In this document: positions 35,901-43,469 of the stretch, piece by piece
How the letters are laid out: every line of letters starts with the position of its first letter
Position numbering within the stretch: the first letter of the stretch is position 1
Assembly (NCBI GenBank): GCA_964621785.1
Contig: CAZUPD010000002.1
Span: 124,001 to 188,000 of the forward strand
Length of the DNA stretch: 64,000 bases
Origin: JACKDW01 sp964621785
Lineage (GTDB): Bacteria > Myxococcota_A > Polyangia > Nannocystales > Nannocystaceae
Direction of reading: 5' to 3'
The notes under the pieces: model-generated
Told to the model about the DNA's origin: nothing
The model's input: the letters and a program-made list of their open reading frames with translations, nothing else
The model's database searches: none
Translations under genes and position numbers: made by a program

Positions 35901-38041
35901 GTCGCCCGGGGCTCGTCCGAAGGGAGCCAAGTCGGTGTGCGTGCACCCGGCGGGGAGGGCACACTCGCGGACCGCTGGCGTGCCCGCGACGTGTCGTTGT
36001 TCGGGCGAGCCTCTGGGCTCTCGCCGGACGGTCGGGATATCCGTGGGGCGGGCTCGGAGCTCCGCGCTGGGGGCAGAGGTTGTATCGACACCGAAGTGTC
36101 GCGCGTCGATGGCCTGGGGATTTGCGCTCGCCCGGTGAGCACATCGTCGACCACGTTCGACACAAAACGCCGGATCCCCCCCATAAATGCCGGTAGATCG
36201 AGGGCACCGCGTTCGACTTGGCGAAGTTGATGCTCCCACAGCCCGGTCATCTCGGGGCTGCGGACATCGGGATGGACCCGATCGATCAGGCGCTCTCCCN
36301 NNNNNNNNNGTAGGGACTTGCCTTTGCGCTCAATATATGTACGAGCAAGTAAAGTTTCGATAATCGCGGCCCGTGTCGCCGGGGTACCCAGGCCGCGCTC
36401 GCGCATCGCATCTGACAACTCGCGGTCTTCGAGCGCCTTGCCAGCCGTTTCCATCGCGGTCAGCAGGGTCGCCTCGGTCAGGGGTGGCGGAGGTTTGGTT
36501 GTGCGGGATTCTGGTTTGATATCGAGGAGAGTCTGCAACTCGCCCTGTTTCAAGCCGGCCACGAGGTTTTGCTCGGCGTCTGGCTTGCGTTTTTTTGACT
36601 GTCGTTCGAGGATTTTCCATCCGATTTCGGTGACGGTTTTGCCGGTTGCCCGAAAGTGGTCGACCGGGGTGTCTGGTGGATCGTCGACCGGCCCGGCGGG
36701 CGCAGGTTGGTGAATCTCGACGATCGCCGTGGTTGTCGCGTAGCCGTGATCCTTGTGCCAAGCCGAGAGCAGACGCCGGCAGATCAGATCGAAGATCTTA
36801 CCCTCGGGCGTTGCGGGATCGAGGGGTTTTTTCTTGCGGATCGCAGTCGGGATGATGGCGTGGTGATCGGTCACCTTTGTATCATCAACAAAACGTTTTC
36901 CGAGAGGGCGAGTTCCGCTTCCCTCGGCGACGAGGCCCGATTCGGGGTAGCGCGGGGCAATCGCCTTGACGACCTTGTCGAGGGTGTCGGCGACTTCGCG
37001 CGAAAGGTGGCGGGAGTCGGTCCGCGGGTAACTGATCAGCTTGTGGCGCTCGTAGAGGGTTTGGGCCGCCTTGAGTGTCTGGCTCGCGCGCATCCCAAAC
37101 AGGCGGTTGGCGTCGCGCTGCAATTCGGTGAGGTCGTACAGGCGCGGTGGTGGGATGCTGCGGTTTTTGTGGTTCAACGAGGCGAGGACTGGCTGCCCCG
37201 TGCGTGCCCTCGCCATGATCTCGGCGGCCTCGACCCCGTCGACCGGAAGCCGGGTGGCCTTGCTGTCGGTCTTTTTTGTGTCTACATGTTTTTCAGGAGC
37301 TACCGTGTCCTCTCGAGCGCGCTTTTTCGGGTCGAAGTAGGTCGCTTGGTAGGCCTGAGCGGGTGTGCCGGATTGCGGGTGAAAGCGGGCACACAGCTCG
37401 AGGTAGGGCTCGGGCACAAAGTTGCGGATGGCGCGTTCGCGGTCGACGACCATCGACAGGGTGGGGGTTTGGACCCGGCCTACGGAGTACTTGTCGTCGT
37501 GAACAAGTGTGTATACACGTGAAAAATTCATCCCCACCAGCCAGTCCGCCTGACTGCGGCCGCGTGCGGCATCGGCAAGGGCATCGTAGGCGCTCCCCGG
37601 TTTGAGTGCGGCCATCCCTGCGCGGATCGCCGAGGCGGTGAGCGACGAGATCCACAGACGGCTCACAGGTTTGCTGCTGCCGGCGAGTTCGTAGATATAG
37701 CGGAAGATGAGTTCGCCCTCGCGTCCAGCATCTGTTGCGCATACAACTTGCTTGATGTCCCGGGCCCGCAGCAGACGCTTGACAAGCGTAAATTGTTTGC
37801 GGGTTTTGGGCAGCACACTCAGGGGCCAGGTGTCGGGCAACATCGGCAGTTGCGACTTGTTCCACCGCTTCCACGCGGGGTTGATCTCGGCCGGCTGGGC
37901 CAGGGCTACGAGATGTCCGATCGCCCAGGTGACCTTGAAGCCATTGCCCGAGATGACGCCCTGACCACGATCGGTCGCCCCCACGACTTTGGCGATGTCG
38001 CGGGCGACCGACGGCTTTTCGGCGACAATTAAAGTTGTCAC
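32957..38041 (-). CDS. DNA topoisomerase III fused to RecQ helicase
   Basis: One frame of about 1694 residues joins two enzymes. Residues 1-634 are a type IA topoisomerase III: Toprim TTLIVAEKPSVARDI, DAGREGELIF, and active-site Tyr 338 in SYPRTDS. A disordered Pro/Arg/Ser-rich linker of about 400 residues follows, with repeats of NPYLD. Residues from about 1030 are RecQ: RFETFRPHQ, PTGAGKS (Walker A), DEAHCISQWGHDFRP, a Cys set (CRMLC, CGTCDVC) for zinc, and a final HRDC domain. The GTG at 38041 follows AGGAG. Ten unknown bases (36300-36309) in the topoisomerase part leave the frame open, so the gene may be intact, but the fusion depends on that gap size. The linker DNA itself has no gap. 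Several iterated palindromes lie inside. Confidence 0.85.
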   Translation of the reverse strand: MTTLIVAEKPSVARDIAKVVGATDRGQGVISGNGFKVTWAIGHLVALAQPAEINPAWKRWNKSQLPMLPDTWPLSVLPKTRKQFTLVKRLLRARDIKQVVCATDAGREGELIFRYIYELAGSSKPVSRLWISSLTASAIRAGMAALKPGSAYDALADAARGRSQADWLVGMNFSRVYTLVHDDKYSVGRVQTPTLSMVVDRERAIRNFVPEPYLELCARFHPQSGTPAQAYQATYFDPKKRAREDTVAPEKHVDTKKTDSKATRLPVDGVEAAEIMARARTGQPVLASLNHKNRSIPPPRLYDLTELQRDANRLFGMRASQTLKAAQTLYERHKLISYPRTDSRHLSREVADTLDKVVKAIAPRYPESGLVAEGSGTRPLGKRFVDDTKVTDHHAIIPTAIRKKKPLDPATPEGKIFDLICRRLLSAWHKDHGYATTTAIVEIHQPAPAGPVDDPPDTPVDHFRATGKTVTEIGWKILERQSKKRKPDAEQNLVAGLKQGELQTLLDIKPESRTTKPPPPLTEATLLTAMETAGKALEDRELSDAMRERGLGTPATRAAIIETLLARTYIERKGKSLXXXXGERLIDRVHPDVRSPEMTGLWEHQLRQVERGALDLPAFMGGIRRFVSNVVDDVLTGRAQIPRPSTRDTSVSIQPLPPARSSEPAPRISRPSGESPEARPNNDTSRARQRSASVPSPPGARTPTWLPSDEPRATSRKRVLRGSRTARSPAPDVQTSLFAGTIYDTPPAAAKRKTDQGRRLESSRSSATTRRSGQHGSDRGSPAGPDDSYFENMATPPDHRYDPHPYLDESEAGTDLRRASHPRPGRRDNPYLDESEAGTAASHPRPGRRDNPYLDAPGAGPHTDGRQPGRSPGPDLGRPRTPANRPRGNPYLDHRTSDQGNPFLDDTAATDGHHEEPLPPPGHAAQRDAQAITRRKLQPHLESREPAPATNPNDLSVSGPETMHGLDGFDPGPPPEWFDFAPPSDDVAPDLHASASDFHDATPDFQAPARDIAPSPPPALPSVPGAMVDLGELLHRAFRFETFRPHQETICRTITGGTDTLVVMPTGAGKSLCYQLPGLARGGTTLVVSPLIALMDDQVSKLQALGLRAERIHSGLERGMGRQIYRSYLGGQLDFLFVAPERLGLSGFTDMLARRLPSLIAVDEAHCISQWGHDFRPDYRMLGERLPALRPAPIIALTATATPRVQDDIATQLGLKNPARFILGFRRTNIAVEVIDLPPRHRAGMIEQLFRSPGRLPAIVYASTRKQSEELAAALEGTCTIAAYHAGMKPHTREKIQSKFLAGKLDAIVATVAFGMGIDKPDVRTVIHAALPGTVEGYYQEIGRAGRDGKPSRAVLMHSYADRRTHEYFHDRDYPEPEELERIYDTLVRRPLARSTLAKRLGFKPDELDRMLDKLWIHGGVRYEQDDRVGAGTSTWLRPYTRQRNHRLEQLEKISQFAASATCRMLCLVQHFGDQEDSGQACGTCDVCAPKACLTRTARGANDEEQAWMKTLLTHLHGRGETAVGKLFRENFEDDLSRREFETLLAALAGAGYLEIVNDSFRKGSRTITYRKAALTSFGSEQLEDGLPAVIQVSEQPAVKKTSRKGKSTGSSSKSKAKAPIQNVDETVAEALRNWRLATARKKGVGAHRVLTNRALEGLAATKPKTEDDLLEVPGIGPTTVKRYGKQLLALVRG
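35478..35630. repeat. tandem repeat in the linker of the topoisomerase-RecQ gene
   Basis: The string TCGAGGTAGGGGTTG starts at 35478 and 35544, and a near-copy starts at 35619, so the units are 66 and 75 bases. The 9-base difference is exactly three codons. Read on the coding strand, each unit holds a [N/H]PYLDESEAG-type peptide; further single NPYLD and NPFLD copies continue to about 35330. This looks like recent in-frame expansion of a linker peptide. Confidence 0.75.
36300..36309. other. assembly gap (10 unknown bases)
   Basis: Ten N characters lie inside the topoisomerase III part, between the codons for RKGKSL and GERLID. Four amino acids are undetermined there. The protein reads on in the same frame on both sides and matches the family on both sides, so the gap length is probably right or nearly so. 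Confidence 0.98.
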
Positions 38042-38170
38042 CGCACAGCTCCTGGCCCGGTCGGGACCCTGCGTCGTGGGTTTTGGGTGGCGACAGGGGA
38101 CATGGGCGAGGGGTTGTACCACGTCGGTGTCGACCCGCCAGCCCGGTGCATAAAAAACTTGCAAATGCAT

Positions 38171-38199
38171 TCGCGGACGGCTGTGACAACCGTCCGCGA
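38171..38199 (-). terminator. perfect 10-bp hairpin upstream of the topoisomerase-RecQ gene
   Basis: TCGCGGACGG (38171-38180) and CCGTCCGCGA (38190-38199) pair without mismatch around a nine-base loop. On the - strand the hairpin follows the VIT-VWA gene stop (38240) by about 40 bp and is followed by an iterated palindrome (38160-38169) and then TTTTTT near 38154. That order fits a terminator of the upstream gene, although the T-run is farther from the stem than usual. Confidence 0.5.
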
Positions 38200-38239
38200 T
38201 GTGGACCATGCACGGCTGCGCCGGGCCAGCGATTGGGTG

Positions 38240-40891
38240 TTAGCCCGGCTCGAGGACAAACGGATAGGTTACGGAGACCACACCTCCACCCGCGGGCTTG
38301 GGAAACAGCCACCGCAGCAGAGCCTTTTCCATGCATGTTTCGACCGCTTGATTACCCAGGGTTGTGGCGTCGACCTCGGCCTTTGTGACCTTGCCATCCT
38401 GGCCGATGGTGAACTTGATCGTGACCCTGCCCTTGAGGTTGGGATCTTTGGAGAGTCCTTGGTTGTAGCAGGAGCGGATTTCGTTGATGTGGGCGCGGAC
38501 GATCCGGCGGATGATGTCCTTGTCGAGCGAGCCGGTGACCTGGGCCTTGGCCTGGCGCACCTGCGGCACGCGTTTGCCCGCGCCACCAAAGCCGGCCCCG
38601 CTGCCGCGGCCGTAGCCACTGCCCGTTCCGCCGCCTCCGCCCTTGCCGATGAGGCCGGTGTTGCCGAGACCGATGGTGCCGTAGCCGGTCCCACCACCGC
38701 CGCGACCGGTTCCGACGAGCCCGAGACCGCCGACCCCGTAGGCTTCGCCGACCGCGTCGGGGCTGACTTCCGCGGGGAGGTCGACTGGTTGAACGACCGT
38801 GCGATAGCTGCCATCGGGCTGTTTGACCTTGCGCTCGTCGACCGCGACGAACGAGGTGTACTGGGTCATGATGCTGTATTCGAGGGCGAGGTTGGTGACC
38901 GCCTGTTTCGATTTCTCGCGCGAGTCTGGGTCGTCGCGGCGGACAAACGGGTACCCTTCGAGATCGTCGACCTTGGTCCGCGCCCACATCGAAGCGAGGC
39001 CTTCCGAATCATTTGCATCTGCAAAGTTTACCTTGACCGGGAGCTCAAACGCCTGATCGCCCAGGGTGCCCTGGAGTTTGACCGTCCCACTCGGATTGCC
39101 GGAATAGCGCCCGTAGACGACCACCGGTTGACCCGAGAACAGATCGGGGATCTTGCCTGGGAGCACCTCGGACACGGCCATGCTGCCCCAGTCGAGTTTG
39201 ATGTCGGTGAGCACGGGGTGGGCGATCCGCTCGTAGAAGCGGTTGACGACCTTGTCGGGTTTCTCGCCCGGGCCCATGTAGGTGACCGCGCCGCGACCGG
39301 TGCGGGCCATCCCTTCGAGCAGGTAGCGGTTGACCGATCCGCCGACACCCAGGCTAAACAGCCGCGTCTCGCCGATGGTTTTCTCGATCTCCTTGAAGAT
39401 GTCGACCTCGTTGCCGATGTAGCCATCGGTCAAGAACAGGACCACACGCATGGCGTCTCGGCGGGTTTGGGGATAGCCGAGCGAGGCTTTGATGCCCTCG
39501 ATCATTTGGGTCCCGCCCATCCCGCTCATCGAGGCCACGTACTCACGGGCGCGGCGTTGGTTGTCTGATGTATTTGCAAGTAATGTTGGTCCCATGCCCG
39601 AGGCGGTTTCGCTAAACCGCATCACCTGAAACGAATCGTTGGGACCCAAGTTGGCCAGCGACTTGAGGATCGCTTTTTTGGCGGTCTCGATCGGGGTGCC
39701 GCCCATCGACCCAGAGTTGTCGACGACAAAGATCAACTCGCGCGGGCGTTCTTTGTCGCCCGGGGGGGTGTGCGGTGGTTGTATCGTCAACGTGAAGTAG
39801 CCACCCTCGCCGTCGGTGTCGCGCTGAGCCATCAACGAGGCCCGCGGTTTGTCACCGGCCAGCGACCACGACAACACAAAGTCGCGGTTGGGGAGCTCGC
39901 CGTCGCGTGCGAGTTCGACGTGGGTCTGATCGCCATAGGGGCCGGTGAGAACGCGGTGGTACTGCGACTTGAGACCGGTCACCGGCAGGCCGCCCTCGAT
40001 CCCGACGGCGACCTTGAGCTCGGCACAGCTCACGCGGTTGGTCAGCACAGGCGGCGTGATCTTCGAGGCATCGGGGACTTGGTCGGTGTCAGGCACACGG
40101 CCAGTACCCTTGTGGCTGACGGGGTTGCCGGGGATAAACCGCGGACCGACGACTGTCGGAAGGGACAGCTCGTAGCGGCCGTTTTCTTGATGCAGCGGCT
40201 GGACCACGTGCATCTCGACTTCGATGCTGCCACCCGGCGGAATGTTGGCGACCGACTGGGTGAAGATGTTGGGGCGCTCTTGGTCGAGCAATGCTGCACT
40301 TTGGCCGGCTTGTTTGGCCTGCTCATACAACTTTCGTGCCTCTTCACGTTTTTTGATCACCCCGTGGATGTGGCGCTCGTCGAGGTGGATCCAGTAGTCA
40401 TCCACGGCTGCGTCATCGGCCAGGGGAAACACGTAAATCGCCTCGAGCGGTTTGTCGGTATACGGATTGTGGAAGGTCTGCGTGACGTCGGTTTCGGCCA
40501 CGGTTCCGACCACACGGGTGTCAAATCGCGTCTCCTTGAGGGGGAGCGCCATCCACTTGTCACCGACCCGGGTCTTGAGCAGGCCGCCGGCGAGGTCATC
40601 TGGTTGACCCTCGAGTGCATAGGCCTTGGTCAACGGCTTGCCGCGCTCACACAACGGGCCTTCGGCCTTGGCAACTTCGGGGCCCTGTTCCTGCAATTCA
40701 CCGGGTTTGGGAGCAGGGCGTGCGGGCGCGACCTCAGCCTCGGGATCGGCTTCGGCGACATAGTCGGGATCTTCGACCGGAGCCGAGCTATCTGCGGGCG
40801 CGACAAATGCCGATGCGCCATCTTCGTAGGTCGGGGTACAGGCGACGCACAGGGCGACCAGAGGGAGGATACGGGAAAATTGTGTATGCAT
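38240..40891 (-). CDS. VIT-VWA lipoprotein with glycine-rich linker and AgmX/TonB-like C-terminus
   Basis: An 883-residue exported protein. MHTQFSRILPLVALCVAC is a lipoprotein signal with Cys at 18. An Ala/Glu/Pro linker is followed by a VIT domain (ETDVTQTFHNPYTDKPLEAIYVFPL then GVIKKREEARKLYEQAK). The VWA domain follows with the metal site VVDNSGSMGG, and VLFLTDGYIGNE. After it lies a run of almost pure Gly with Thr, Leu and Tyr (about 735-790). The end (INEIRSCYNQGL, GRVTIKFTIGQDGKV, ALLRWLFPKP) matches the TonB-like C-terminal domain of myxobacterial AgmX-type proteins. A role in envelope protein contacts is likely; the partner is unknown. It is the third VWA protein within 12 kb. Iterated palindromes are at 39014 and 39569. 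Confidence 0.87.
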   Translation of the reverse strand: MHTQFSRILPLVALCVACTPTYEDGASAFVAPADSSAPVEDPDYVAEADPEAEVAPARPAPKPGELQEQGPEVAKAEGPLCERGKPLTKAYALEGQPDDLAGGLLKTRVGDKWMALPLKETRFDTRVVGTVAETDVTQTFHNPYTDKPLEAIYVFPLADDAAVDDYWIHLDERHIHGVIKKREEARKLYEQAKQAGQSAALLDQERPNIFTQSVANIPPGGSIEVEMHVVQPLHQENGRYELSLPTVVGPRFIPGNPVSHKGTGRVPDTDQVPDASKITPPVLTNRVSCAELKVAVGIEGGLPVTGLKSQYHRVLTGPYGDQTHVELARDGELPNRDFVLSWSLAGDKPRASLMAQRDTDGEGGYFTLTIQPPHTPPGDKERPRELIFVVDNSGSMGGTPIETAKKAILKSLANLGPNDSFQVMRFSETASGMGPTLLANTSDNQRRAREYVASMSGMGGTQMIEGIKASLGYPQTRRDAMRVVLFLTDGYIGNEVDIFKEIEKTIGETRLFSLGVGGSVNRYLLEGMARTGRGAVTYMGPGEKPDKVVNRFYERIAHPVLTDIKLDWGSMAVSEVLPGKIPDLFSGQPVVVYGRYSGNPSGTVKLQGTLGDQAFELPVKVNFADANDSEGLASMWARTKVDDLEGYPFVRRDDPDSREKSKQAVTNLALEYSIMTQYTSFVAVDERKVKQPDGSYRTVVQPVDLPAEVSPDAVGEAYGVGGLGLVGTGRGGGGTGYGTIGLGNTGLIGKGGGGGTGSGYGRGSGAGFGGAGKRVPQVRQAKAQVTGSLDKDIIRRIVRAHINEIRSCYNQGLSKDPNLKGRVTIKFTIGQDGKVTKAEVDATTLGNQAVETCMEKALLRWLFPKPAGGGVVSVTYPFVLEPG

Positions 40892-41401
40892 GGGATGAGC
40901 CCAGGGGTGGGGGGATCGTGACAGCGGCCGAACGATGGCGAGGCATCCACACATGGGATGTCTCGCGGCATCTGTGGCCAGCTACAGGTCGTTGTGCGGC
41001 TAGACAATGCTAGACCGGCCAGGTTCCCGGGAGGGATAAAAAAGATGTTCCAAAGTGCCCTTCTGGTAGCGGATGTGCATCTGGGCGCAAAATTCTGGCC
41101 CACGGGCTTGTTTGTGCACGCGATCCTCGAACAAGGTGTTTAAAAAGACAGGTTTCAGGTCGCCGAACCAACCTCGACTTCGACGGCCGTGACCAACGTC
41201 GCCCGTGACCGTGATGCGTCAGAATCGGTTCGAGTCACGACCGTCCGCGTTGTCTGCGTTTGCAACAATCGGACGGAACCTCTCCAGGTCGAACCCGGTG
41301 CAGGGAGAATGTCGAATGAGTTACCTAAATGTCTGTGATCAATAGGCAAACAATCCACACCTAAACACCTGTCCGGTATCGTTGCATACACATCCACAGA
41401 G
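40892..41401. other. 510-bp divergent intergenic region
   Basis: It separates the VIT-VWA gene (leftward) from the POT transporter gene (rightward) and should hold both promoters, but no convincing -35/-10 pair is visible. A 32-codon reading frame lies at 41045-41143 with GGGAGG upstream; it is listed as a finding. One-mismatch palindrome copies occur near 40880, 41256 and 41384. No RNA gene is recognised. Confidence 0.6.
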
Positions 41402-43411
41402 GTGCGCCGCTTCGTGGCACTATGGGCCGTGGCATCCGACACGACCGTTCCCACACGCAAGGGTCACCCCAAGGGGTTGTACCGCCTGTTTTTCATCGAG
41501 ATGTGGGAACGCCTGGCGTTCTACACGATGCTCGGTGTCCTCCTGCTGTACGCCACCGACTACGAGCGCGGGGGCCTCGGACTCGATGCAGCTACAGGTA
41601 ATGCGATCTACGGCTCGTACCTCGCGTTTGTCTACTTCACGCCGTTTCCCGGGGGGATGTTGGCCGACCGATTTTTGGGGTACCGCCGGGCGGTGTTCAT
41701 AGGCGGTGTGTTGATGGCCGCCAGCCTGCTGTTGATGAGCATCCAAGGCACGATGTTTTTTATGACCGGCTTGGTCGGGCTCGTACTCGGCAACGGGCTG
41801 TTCAAACCCAATATTTCGGTCATGGTCGGCAATCTCTACGATTCCGACGATCCGCGGCGGGCCGCCGGTTTCAATATCTTTTACATGGGGATCAACATCG
41901 GTGCCCTGATCTCGACCCTGGTCGCGGCACCGCTGTTGCGCAACTACTTTGGATGGCTATGGACCTTCCGCGCCGCGGGGATTGGTCTGCTGATCGGCGT
42001 GGTGATCTTGATCTTCAGCTGGAAGGTGCTGGACCGCGCCGATAGGCAGCCCGAGCGCGACCCAGATGACATGGGTTTTGGCAGCATCCTCACCAAGATA
42101 CTTGCGCCTGCATTTATCACTGGGATCGTCGGATTTTTCCTCGCCAAGTCGTTTTTGCCCGACGCCCCCATGTCGCCAATGGATATCGGGTTTTTGCTCG
42201 GTATGGTGCCGGTGATCGTGTTTTTTGTCCGTCTGCCCAAGGCGGCCAAGCCCGACGAGCGGGCTGGGCTGCGCACGCTGTTGCCGATTTACCTGGCCGG
42301 TGGGACATTTTTTATGATCCTCCACCTCAACGGCAGCGCCATGACCCAGTGGGCGCGTGACACCACCAGTCGCGATGTTGCCTGGATGCCCGCCTCGTAC
42401 AAACAGGAGGCGCTGCCCTCGTACTACCTCAATGCCCGTGCCGATGTGCCGCGCCCCGATCCCCGAAGCCTCGCGGTTGCAGGATCGGCCAAGGTCGCGC
42501 GCATGTTTGGGCAGCAGCGGCTCGATGAGTCGTCGGTCCAGACGATTGTCGATGCATCGAGTGGCACCCTAGAAGTTCGTGAATTTACCCCGGAGGTCGA
42601 TGTCAGCGGGCTCTCGGCGGTCGATCAGAAAATCTTTACCCGGGCTGTCGCCGTCTATAAGGACGGGGCTGTCACCGTCAATGAGGGCAAGGATAGCCAC
42701 GGGGCGCCCACCATCAGTGTCGACTTGGACCCGGCTGCGCGACTTGTCCGTCGGGTCGCGTTTGTCCGCGAAATCGAAGGTGGCGATCCGATCGGGGTGT
42801 ATGTCGTCGACGACGGGTTGTTCAGCAAGGTCTACAAAGGCTACGAGGAGCGTTTCGGCAGTCCGCCCAAGACCCTGCCACCCGGCGAGTTTGTTCGCGT
42901 CGTCAACTCCGAGGTCTACCAGTCGTGGAACGCCGGATTTGTCATCGTGTTGACGCCGATTTTGGTCGCTTTTTTCGGGTGGTGCATGGCCCGGGGACGC
43001 CCGATTTCGACGGCCCACAAGATGTTCTACGCGATGTGTCTGACGACCATCTCGCTGCTGTTTATGGCCCTTGCCGGTTACTTTACCGACGGTGGGGCGA
43101 GCAAAGTTTCGGGCCTGTGGCTGGTCGGTTTTTACATCTTGGTCACCACCGGTGAGCTGATGCTGTCGCCGGTCGGACTGTTTCTGGTGACCAAACTCAG
43201 TCCCAAACGGTTGGCCGGGTTGGCGATGGGCGGATGGTTTTTGGCCACCGCATTCGGCAATAAGTTCTCGGGCTTTTTTGGCGGGATTCAGGGGTCGATG
43301 TCCCCGACTGGGTTTTTCCTGGTCCTCGCGGGGGCAGCCGGAGCTGTCGCTGTGGTCCTGCGCATCATGCTGCCCAAGCTCGATACGACCATCAAGCGCT
43401 ACGGCGGGTAG
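41402..43411 (+). CDS. POT-family peptide transporter with large periplasmic insertion
   Basis: A 669-residue inner-membrane transporter of the proton-dependent oligopeptide family (MFS superfamily). The N-terminal half shows the family motif FFIEMWERLAFYTM (the E1XXER-type proton site reads EMWERLAFY), then FTPFPGGMLADRFLGYRRAV and GLFKPNISVMVG. About 200 residues (roughly 315-510) without membrane segments interrupt the C-terminal half. They begin at NGSAMTQWARD and end before WNAGFVIVLTPILVAFF. Bacterial POT proteins of the PepT type are near 500 residues and lack it. GELMLSPVGL and SPKRLAGLAMGGWF close the protein. The start is a GTG at 41402; a GTG at 41429 is possible. It converges on the TonB receptor gene. 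Confidence 0.9.
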   Translation: MRRFVALWAVASDTTVPTRKGHPKGLYRLFFIEMWERLAFYTMLGVLLLYATDYERGGLGLDAATGNAIYGSYLAFVYFTPFPGGMLADRFLGYRRAVFIGGVLMAASLLLMSIQGTMFFMTGLVGLVLGNGLFKPNISVMVGNLYDSDDPRRAAGFNIFYMGINIGALISTLVAAPLLRNYFGWLWTFRAAGIGLLIGVVILIFSWKVLDRADRQPERDPDDMGFGSILTKILAPAFITGIVGFFLAKSFLPDAPMSPMDIGFLLGMVPVIVFFVRLPKAAKPDERAGLRTLLPIYLAGGTFFMILHLNGSAMTQWARDTTSRDVAWMPASYKQEALPSYYLNARADVPRPDPRSLAVAGSAKVARMFGQQRLDESSVQTIVDASSGTLEVREFTPEVDVSGLSAVDQKIFTRAVAVYKDGAVTVNEGKDSHGAPTISVDLDPAARLVRRVAFVREIEGGDPIGVYVVDDGLFSKVYKGYEERFGSPPKTLPPGEFVRVVNSEVYQSWNAGFVIVLTPILVAFFGWCMARGRPISTAHKMFYAMCLTTISLLFMALAGYFTDGGASKVSGLWLVGFYILVTTGELMLSPVGLFLVTKLSPKRLAGLAMGGWFLATAFGNKFSGFFGGIQGSMSPTGFFLVLAGAAGAVAVVLRIMLPKLDTTIKRYGG

Positions 43412-43431
43412 ACCTGTTCGCAAAAACCTGT

Positions 43432-43469
43432 CCTCACAGTCGGTTTAGAACACGAACCCGACTGTGAGG
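43432..43469 (-). terminator. perfect 12-bp hairpin at the end of the nik operon
   Basis: CCTCACAGTCGG (43432-43443) and CCGACTGTGAGG (43458-43469) pair perfectly around 14 bases. On the - strand the stem begins inside the last codons of the TonB-receptor gene (stop at 43445) and is followed seven bases later by TTTTT. It fits an intrinsic terminator of the nikR operon. In the other direction it lies about 20 bp beyond the POT transporter stop and could serve both. Confidence 0.6.

Noticed and set aside
36300..36309. Frameshift or chimeric join as the cause of the topoisomerase-RecQ fusion
   Set aside because: The gap lies inside the topoisomerase part; the linker and the join to RecQ are continuous sequence, so the fusion itself does not depend on joining two contigs at the domain border. 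The exact gap length remains unproved.
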